Assembly (NCBI GenBank): GCA_022579005.1
Contig: MU401631.1
Coordinates: 17,440-81,439, forward strand
Source of the DNA: Poronia punctata
Lineage: Eukaryota; Ascomycota; Sordariomycetes; Xylariales; Xylariaceae
Direction of reading: 5' to 3'
DNA: 64,000 nucleotides
Shown: one piece after another, positions 54,955-64,000 of the stretch
Position numbering within the stretch: the first letter of the stretch is position 1
How the letters are laid out: each line of letters begins with the position of its first letter
Position numbers and translations under genes: made by a program
Notes under the pieces: generated by a model
Seen by the model: the letters and a program-made list of their open reading frames with translations, nothing else
The model's database searches: none
What the model was told of the DNA's origin: nothing

Positions 54955-56656
54955 ATGGCGCAATACTACGGAGATTCCCAATGGCCCAGTGCTGGCCCGG
55001 CTGTCCCTCCGCAAAACACGTGGGATCATCAAACACCACCGCCGCCTCGATCCTCAGGTACATTTTGAAATAAGGCCATTGTGCAGGAAGGAATAAAATC
55101 GACTAACTGTATATGCAGGCGCTAACTCTGTTGCTCCTCGCGAGGACTTGTCTGCATTCTCCTACCAGATAGAAGGTTTGTCTTGACTTCTAATCCCGTC
55201 GGTCACGTCGCCCCCGGCATATGTTAGGAGATATGGATCCTCTGGGAAATGCCGTGGTAGCCTTTGTTTGGGTTTCGATCGATACGCCGTCCGTATGGCG
55301 CGGCTGAACAGAGGGTTACTTGAAAATGATAGCTAACCTTGACTTCTAGAGGTCGACCGAGCTATTGACAACCTGGTTAAGAGCGGGAAAATGTTTGTTC
55401 CACAAGGCCGACGTGAGTCCCCTAACTCTCGAAGAACAATGGAGCGCCCCATACGTGCGCAAATAATTCCTCCCCTAGCCGATGCAGTTACGGGATGACT
55501 AACGAATATCAGATGGGCGCGTCGCCTCGGGACATCATGGACCTCGCCATTCAATGGAGTTCGCCGAACCACGACCTGGTGGCCCTCCCGGCCCCAATCT
55601 ACAGAACTTCTACGCTGCCCAACGCCACCAGACTTCTCGAGGATCCAACGAGGCGGAGCAGATGATGCAGGCCAAGCGGAGGATGGCGGCTCAGCGGGAA
55701 CGAGAGCTTCGCAACTATCATCAGGAGCAGCAATTCAACCGAAGTAGGCCTCCCAGCACTGTATAGCACACAACATTTGCATCGAAAATCAAAGAAAAGA
55801 TATTATCCACGCGGACCGTCGGTGTTTGCGGTGTGCGGCATTGTATCCGCTCCGTTTCTTGTTTCTTCTTGAAGTCGTGTAAAGCTTGTCTCGTCAAGTC
55901 ATTCTCATGTGTCTCCCTATGCCGTCTTTCCCAGGATGTTATCACGAGGACACCGGCTAATGTTTCGTTCTTATAGATGTCGAGGTTCCCTACAATGGCA
56001 AGCCTGACAGAGCTCTTAGCCCCGGAAGCCTAACGGAAGAGGATCGTCGCGAACTGATTCAACGTCAGCGGACGGCTCTGTATGGCGAGGGTCACTATGA
56101 TGACGCTGGAACCAGCAGACCTACTCTCCACGCCCTTTCGACTACCTCTTCCCAGCGAGGACCTTCCCCGTTGGCTTTCGACTACGGACGCCAGGGCCCC
56201 GGCCCCAATGATGGTGTCCAACAGCCTGGCGATTCCCAGGTGCTATCTCGAGCGAACAGTAATGCAAGCCCTCAGTCCAACACTCCAGCAAATATTGGAG
56301 CCAACCGGACCAGTAACTCGTCGCCCACTGGTGGTTCTCCCCCTAGGTCTGGGCCAACCTCGCGACCTGGTCTCGCCGGCAATGCCGTCGCACCCATCGG
56401 AACTCGGCCGTCTATATCTCAAGCGAGTAATCCGTCCTTGAACAAGTCGTCCAACACATCGCTGCCCTCGCCGTTGAGCCACGGTATGTCGGCTCCCGGT
56501 CACGGTGATGAGGATGGTCACGGTACCACAGGACCAGTCGCCTCCGGCAACCCTCCTAGCGCTACAGCCGATGGCTATAATGGTTGGGGAAACCGCTCCG
56601 GGGTATGGGGTAATAAGTCAGCTTTGGGCAGCGTTCAAGCCAGCGTTTGGGGTTAG
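54955..56656 (+). CDS. Conserved-looking protein of unknown function, five exons
   Basis: Exons 54955-55057, 55119-55175, 55350-55412, 55513-55743 and 55977-56656, giving 377 residues; every intron interrupts after the first base of a codon (phase 1), and the total is an exact multiple of three. Residues about 40-75 (EDLSAFSYQIEEVDRAIDNLVKSGKMF) look helical and are the most constrained part; about 120-155 is a Gln/Arg/Glu-rich helix or coiled coil; TEEDRRELIQRQRTALYGE near 175-193 is another charged helix. The rest is Ser/Pro/Asn/Gly-rich, ending in WGNRSGVWGNKSALGSVQASVWG with spaced Trp. I do not recognise a named family. Trp-spaced tails occur in RNA-silencing and mRNA-decay partners, but that is only a resemblance. 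Confidence 0.8.
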
Positions 56657-58780
56657 GGTGCCGCAATTGCGCGACGAAATCGTCAATATCTGACAACATG
56701 CCCAAACGAGAATGACGAAGAAGGAGGCATACAAATCGGTGTTAAGGTCGGCTAGTTTCTTCGGGACGGGTTGAGATATCCTGCATAAGCATGGTGTTTA
56801 GGCCTTTGACGATACTTCTACAGAAAACGCACAGGTTATTGGGGACAACAAGGTGGTTGATTTTTGCTCTGGAGTTATGTTTCTGTTCTTACGAGGGTGA
56901 ACCAGCCCGAATACGACGACCAGCGTTTCCGTTCAGACGGTCCTTATGGAAACCAGGCTTGGTCGAGGATTTTTCTCTCTTATATAAACCTACTCGAGGC
57001 CGGAATGTGCTGAGAAATTCGACTCACGACAAAAGACGGGAAATGGCACACAGAAAAAAAACCTTTTAAGGGCATTAGGGACGGTTTAGGCAAAGGGCAA
57101 CGTGGGGTCTGCTTTCTGCTTGGTTTAACAACAACGCCAACAACAACAACAACAACAGGACGGGAAGGCGGGTTTCAAACCGGCGTTGTTGTCATGCATC
57201 CGCATATCATCAGATACCATGTTTACTACGAAGACAGGGCCACCGAGGAGTTGTTTTGCTTGTTTTTCTGTTACTAATCTTGTTGGCGGGCCCCGGGCCT
57301 CCTTTTCCGTCGTTTTTTACGTGGTTGTCTTTCGATTTTCCTTTTTTTCTGTTTGGGCGCTAGTAATGTGCAAAGGGGATGCGTGGAAGAAGTGGAATGG
57401 TTTCAACAGTAGAAAAATATGCAGTTTAGAAGGAAAAGGGATACGGAGGCAAAGGATTGGAAGGGAAGGTCTTGGTGTTATGCTCAGTTTTATAATATTC
57501 CAGGTCTTGTAAAAGAAGAAACAGTGTGGGAGAGGTCGAGCCTTGATTGTCGTTATAAAGTGTGTCTTACCCGGGGCTTGTTTTATTTCGTTTGCGTTGA
57601 CTTTGAGCACTTGGTCGGTGGTGAAGGGTCTGGGATATTTCTGACAGGAAACATGGAGTTATATCACGGTTTACAAGTTGTGGATGGAGGAGTTGCTACA
57701 GAGTCTACTTTCCTAGTTGACCTCATCTTCTTCACAATAGACAATTCAACTCCCATCAACTTTTCCCCATACCAAGATTATCTTTTGACTCGAGAGGACC
57801 ATTCTATCACTATATTACTACTATAAACTAAATCTTGGCGGTTTAGGCTCGGGGTTGCAAACACCCAACGGCAAGGACATTTCGCACAATGTATCTTGCC
57901 CTATCACCCGCACACTATATAGAGCTACAAGGTAGGTGTTGTCGTGAAGGGAATCCTCTTTTGCCAAACGTCAACTCTTATTATCTTACCTAAAGAATAG
58001 GAACTTGCATGCTAACCTAGTTGGAATATATCGCTGCCGGGCAACATTCCTTCCTTGCTTCATTGTGGTTTTTGTTGTTCTACCAAAGTTCATTTTAAAG
58101 GCCCATACCTACCCTTATGGAACATGTGTTAAACAGTCTAACTTAGTGGCCTACCCACTTGGCTAGGATCGATCTAACCTCTTTCATGACGAATGAAAAA
58201 GGAGGGAACATACGAGGACCTATAACCTAGAGAAAGGGTGTAGATATATATATTTCTAACCTAGGTACGTGGTGCGTGTACGAGTAGGTAGTCAGTCGAA
58301 GCGGACGAGACAGATCTTGAGCCTCTCACCGCCTTAACATGCTAAGTATGGTTGAGGATTTCCTCCTTTTTTTGGGGGGGGATTCACCGCGGCTTCTACC
58401 TATTGCCGCTTACGTGTACGTGTTAGTTTACCTACCTACGTGTACGAGTACTTGAATGCTGTTTTTTTAATATTTTATACCTACAAGTAAGATATGAAAA
58501 AGGTCGTAACAAATGCTAGGTTAGGGATGTATAAGCTTATGTATGTATGTATGATTGATGACGAGAAGAAACAAACAAATAGAACTTTTGCTAGACACGG
58601 AACAAGAATCTATAGGCCAGTTAGAAAGAAAGGGGGTATGCAATGACTGAACCAAACACTTCTAACCTAAACTCTTACCTGCATACAGTCATGCCCAGAG
58701 TAATAATGCACATATACTTGTGTGCTTTCTCTTGTTCCTTAGTAGCAGCCTAACTACGATTTGCAATTAAAATGCTATAA
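56657..58780. other. Spacer before the right AT-rich block
   Basis: 2.1 kb, no supported gene. Frames at 57186-57826 are in T-rich 3' sequence and carry no domain. A CAA microsatellite lies near 57128-57159. TACGAGTA copies at 58279 and 58443 are the last before the composition changes. Confidence 0.55.
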
Positions 58781-61700
58781 AAGGAAGTTTAAGATAATTA
58801 TATATTTTTTATAAGCTTTATATATATTAAAAAGTATAAAAAGTACTTATATATATAAATTAGGTAAAGCTAAGTACTTTAACTTTAGGCTTTATTATAG
58901 TAGTTATTTATAATACTTAATAGGTTTGTTATTTTATTTTTTAAAAGTTAATAAATTTATAACTATTTTTTTTATTAAACTAGTTATTTTAACTAGCTTA
59001 GTAAAGCTATTTTTAATTTTGCTATTATTTTGTTTATTTTATAATTTTGCTTATAGCTTTTAACTATTTTTAATTTTTTTTTAATATTAGCTTACTAATA
59101 TACTATAAGCTTTATATAAGCTAGCTATTTTATATATATACTAAAAATAAGTTTATTTTATTATATTTATTAGTTAGTAGTATGCTATTAAAGCTATATA
59201 GTTAGTATATATTATTAAAATAATAGCTTATTATAAACTATAGCTTATTATAATAAAGTTTAGCTTTATAGCTTTTTTACTATACTTATAAAACTTAATT
59301 GCTAAGTTTATAAATATAAATTAGTTTTTTATATTTTTATAAATAAGCTTTAATTTAGTTTTAGCTAGCTTTTATGCTATTAAAACGTTACTTAGCTAGT
59401 AATACTTTATAATTTAATGCTAAATCTTTTTATATTTTAGCTTTTTTTTTTTTTTAAGTTATAAATATAATTTATTACTTTTATTATTTTTTAGTATTAA
59501 AGCAATTAAATATTAAAAAAAAATAGCTTAAATAACTGCTTAGCTTTAAAATTTAGTTATATAAGCATATTATATATATAAGCAACTTATTTACGCTTTT
59601 AAATTTACTTATAATGTTTTTTTATAATATAATTTACTTAATATTTTAGTTAATTTTTTTAACTTTATTATTATTATATAAGTATAAAAGTATTATTAGC
59701 TTTATTATAAAGCTATTTAAAAATACTATATAATAGCTTTAAAGCTTATAAATTTAAGTTTATTATTATATATTTATTTATATAAATAGTTAAAAGTTTA
59801 GCTAATTTAATTTATTAATAGCTTTATAGCTTTAAAAAATATATTTAGCACTTTTTTAGCTTTTATTTATAATATAATATATTTAATATATATTAATATT
59901 TATATTTTATTAAAACTTATATAGTTTATATTTTATTATATTAATAGTTTAAGTAGTATAATTAGCTTAAAATTAAGTAATTATATTAAAAGTAGCTTTA
60001 TTAGCTAGTATTTAGTATATTTTATAATAACTTATTATATAATTAAAGTTATTTTTAAATACTAATAAACTTTGTTTATTTTATATTTAACTATTTTAAT
60101 TATAATATAGCTAAAGTTTTTATATAATTTTTAACTTTTATATATTAAATTTTTTGCTTTTAGTATTTATAGCAAAATTATTATTTAGTATACTATTTTA
60201 GCTATGTATAAAAAGTTGCTTAGTACTTATTTATAAGTTTTTAGCTAGTATAACGCGTTTTTATAAATTTAAAAGTATTTTTAAACTTATTTAATATTAA
60301 AGTTTATAAAAAAAGCTTTATAAAAGTATAAGTGTTTAAAAATAGCTTATAAATTAATTTAGTTAAAGTATTTAAGCAAGTATATTATTTTTAGCTTATT
60401 ATTTATTATTGCGTTTTTTATTAGTTTTAAAAGCTAGTTAGTAATTAAATTAGCTTTACTAGGTTTATATATAATTTAAATACTATAATATTTAATAAAG
60501 TTAATAAATTTTATAATATAAATAAATTGCTTAGCTTTATTATATATTATACTTAATAATTAATAGTTGCTATAAATAATAACTTTATTACTTTTAATTT
60601 AATAGCGCTAATATTATAAACTTAGTAATATTGCTAATAACTTTTTTTTTATATAAAATATTATAACTATATATTTATAAGCTTTTTTAAAAAATATGCT
60701 ACTAAGTATAGTATAGTTTTTTTATTTAATAAGTATAGCTATAATAAATACGCTTTAATATATATTTAGCTTAAATTTATATTTATTACTAATAATAATT
60801 ACTAATTAAAAGTTTTTATTATAAGCATAGTAATAATAGCTATGTAAATTTTTTGCTATATTACTTTTGCTTTATTAGTTAACGTTATTAAAGCGTTTTT
60901 TAAGCTTTTAAAAAGTGCTATTAGTAGTGCTATATATAATAAAAAACTTTTTATAAAGTATTTAAAATATTTTATAGTATTTATAAACGCTTTAATTTTT
61001 ATTATTATTTTTAATATTAATTACTTTAGCATAGCAAATACTTTTATTAGGTTTGCTTTAATTTTATTTTTTAAAATTATAAATTTAAAAAAAAACGCTT
61101 TTTTTAATAAATATAAGGCATTTTTTAAAGTTAATTATTATACTATATATTATAAGTTTAGCAAATACTTTATAATAATGCTTATAAACTTTTTTTATAA
61201 TGTTTTTTTAAATATAAATATTATTAAGTAAGCTAGCAAACTACTTATAAAATTTTTTTATTATTTTTTAAATTAATGCTTAAAATATTGCTAGTATATT
61301 ATAAAGTTTAAATAGCATTACTAACTACTTATAAATTTTATTTAGTATTATAAACGCTATTTTTCTATAATTTTTTTTATATATAATTATATACTAAAAA
61401 CTATTTTTTAAGTTAATAAATATATACTATTTATAGCTAGCAGCATATTATACTTTATTTTACGTATTAAATAAAAAGTATATATACTTTTTTATTTTTT
61501 TATTTAGCTTATAATAGTTATAATATATTTGCTATATTACTTTTAAATTATTTTTATTTGCTTTTTTTAAAATAGTTAACTTTAGTGCTTTTTTTAGCGT
61601 AAGCAATATTAGTAAGCTTTATAAGCTTTTACTTTTTTAAATATATTTGCTATTATATGCTTTTAAAAACTTAATAATTGCTTATTTTTATATTAAGCTA

Positions 61701-64000
61701 TATTTTTATATTAAAAGCTTAATAGGTTTATAATTACTTATATTAATTTAATATTTAGTTTTTATAATTATATTAATATAGCGTTATTTAAAGTTAAATA
61801 AGCTAAAAAAATATATAATATAATACTTTAAATAACTTAATACTTAAGCTATTTTTAATGTTTTTTTATACTATTTTACTTATAATTTAAGTTTTTTTTT
61901 ACTTTTTAACATTATAGTTTTTAACTATATACTTACTATAGCTATATAAGCAAATTTTATATTTAAAGCTACTAAATATATAATAAAGCGTAGTTTTAGC
62001 GCGCTTTTAATATTTATAAAAATAATTACTTTATTTTATTTTTTTTAAAAAAATAAGCTACTTTATTTATAAAATAAACACTTTAAAATTATAAGATTTT
62101 TTAAAAAAGTGTTATTAAAAACTATACTTATAGTTATTAACTATTTTAATAAAGCTTTTTTATTACTTATAACTTATTTAGCTATAACTTTATAATTTTA
62201 ATTAATATAAAGCTTAACGCTGCTAACTTTTTTTATTATTATATTGCGTTTGTTAAAATATAGCTAAAGTTGCTATGCTATGCTTTTAAAAACGTAATAA
62301 CTAGTATAGCTATAGTTTAAAAACATTATAAATTTAATTTTATTAGCAAGCTTTATATTAAATAAGTTATAATAGTTTAAATAGCTATTATATAGCTTGC
62401 TTTTTTTAAGCTTTAGTTTATTTAAGCTTTTATTAGTTTAAACTAATATAATAAAGCTATTTTATTTGCTATTTTTAAATAATTTAATAATTTTGCTATA
62501 ATTATTTTTAAAGTTACTACTTTTAAAATATTTAGCTAATAACTAATTAGCAGCGCTATTATAATTTTTTTTATTATTTTTTATAAAGTAAGCTTAGTTT
62601 ATTTTACTGCTTTTTTTAAGCTAGCGTTTTTTTATAAACTAATAAAGCCTTTTATAAAATAGCTTTTTTTTAATTATAATATTTTTATTTTTTTTAATAT
62701 AATTATTAGCATAGTTATTAGTTTAGTTATTATACTTAAAGTTATTTTTTTATAAGTACTAGCTATTATTATTAAACTTTTTTTAGCTGCTTTTTAAAAA
62801 ATATTTATTTATTTACTTTTGCTACTAATTATAGTTTTAGTAAGTTTAAGCTATAAAATTACCTTTTTTTAGTTTTTTTTTTTAATATAATAAATAGCTT
62901 ATTTATTATATTTTAAATTAAAAATAATAGCTTTTATAAAGCTAAATAGCTTAGTATTGCTATTATATATACTAGTACTAGTAGTGTTGCTATTATATTT
63001 ACTTTTTACATATGCTACTATTTTAGCATATTAAACTATATATTTAATAACTTTTTTATTACTTAAGCTTTAAGCTTTTGCTTTTATATATATTTAAATT
63101 TTTAGTATTTTAACTTATAATTTTTTAAATATTATTTTATATATTTATAAAGTTTATACGTTAATTATAAATAGCTTATAAAAAAAAGTTTTTAAATAAT
63201 TTATATACTAGCTTACTAATTTGCTAGTAGCTGCTTATATAAATATAAACGTTATAAATAAGCTATATAATATATTATACTACTTAAAAACTTATATTAT
63301 AGCTTTTAATAAGTTAGCTTATATAGCTTTTTAAATACTTTATAAAAAATAAACTATAATTTAAAAATCTTTTTTTATTTTGCTTAATACGTAGCTAGCT
63401 TATAAGTTATAAAAGATTAGCGCTTATTATAGCTTATTTTAAATACTTTATAGCTTATTTAATATATTTTTATTAACTTTATTTAGCTAGTATTTATATA
63501 AAAAAACTACTTTGTTTTTTGCTTTATAATTACTAAAATGTTTAGCATCTTTTTTAAAAAATATATTTAAAAATATAGCTTAAATATTTTTTTTAAGCAC
63601 TAGCTATACTTTATATTTTATTAAACTTATAAAAGTTTAAAAATTTATTTAAAAAACACATATTATTAATAATGCTTTTTAGCATTTTTAAATATTATAG
63701 CGTTATAAAGTTAAGTATGCTTTTATTAATTATACTTTATTAATAACTTATACTTATAAAGTTATAAACATTATTTTAGTTTTAAATGTTTTAACTAGTA
63801 CTGCTATATTTTAGTAGCTTTTTACTAACGCTAATATTTAAAGCATAATTATTTTTACTTAAAACTACTAATATAGTAAGTACTATATTAATATTTTTTA
63901 ATATGTTATTAACTTTATTTATTTACTTATTAATTTTTTTATAGCAAGTTTTAAGTTTTTTAGTTTTATTATAAAGCGTTTTACTTTATTTAATTATTTA
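58781..64000. other. AT-rich, RIP-like block, right
   Basis: At least 5.2 kb, running off the window. No open frame of note. Remaining G and C are nearly confined to AGC, TGC, GCT, GCA, ACT and AGT. The texture matches the left block, so the same mutational process acted. It could be a decayed transposon cluster, or part of a centromeric or subtelomeric region; the window cannot tell these apart. Confidence 0.8.

Noticed and set aside
57186..57826. Two overlapping frames of 108 and 135 codons
   Set aside because: T-rich region after the last gene, no domain, no splice-supported structure.

Overview
The window looks like nuclear DNA of a filamentous ascomycete (Pezizomycotina, probably a Sordariomycete; inferred). 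Evidence: short spliceosomal introns of about 56-233 nt with GTAAGT/GTATGT/GTGAGT-type donors and CTAAC/CTGAC-type branch points, typical fungal families (PalI/Rim9, Hst2-like sirtuin, GH30 xylanase-like enzyme, SesB-NACHT protein, terpene cyclase), and blocks of extreme AT content like those left by repeat-induced point mutation (RIP).

Layout. 1-689 and 7843 to about 9625 are one AT-rich block, split by a nearly pristine Ty3/gypsy chromovirus at 690-7842 (minus strand: 330-bp LTRs, gag, pol with chromodomain, 5-bp target duplication). From about 9630 to 58780 lies a gene-bearing island of normal composition. A second AT-rich block runs from about 58780 to the window end.

The island holds ten genes with wide spacers: an ABC1/UbiB mitochondrial kinase-like gene (-, 10908-12941); the pH-signalling membrane protein PalI/Rim9 (+, 16736-18954, two exons); a class I terpene cyclase (-, 24971-26458, four exons); a SesB-like hydrolase-NACHT NLR (+, 30828-34242, two exons); a secreted GH30 glycosidase (+, 35337-36790, two exons); a short-chain dehydrogenase (+, 38078-39223, two exons); an Hst2-type sirtuin (+, 40460-41922, two exons); a Ser/Pro-rich protein of unknown function (+, 44722-46827, two exons); an SLC35F-type transporter (-, 47545-48849); and a Gln/Ser-rich conserved-looking protein (+, 54955-56656, five exons). 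All splice joins were checked by hand for reading frame.

The genes do not form one pathway. The terpene cyclase has no tailoring enzymes beside it, so it is an orphan rather than part of a visible cluster. The terpene cyclase, NLR, GH30 and SDR are accessory in character; the kinase, PalI, sirtuin and transporter are housekeeping. No tRNA, rRNA or CRISPR array was found. The most interesting signals are a probable self-priming primer-binding site and a thrice-repeated hairpin in the retrotransposon, an NLR whose hydrolase domain has Gly in place of the nucleophilic Ser, a sharp residual-cytosine signature in the AT-rich DNA, and an intergenic octamer TACGAGTA repeated at least 24 times outside genes.
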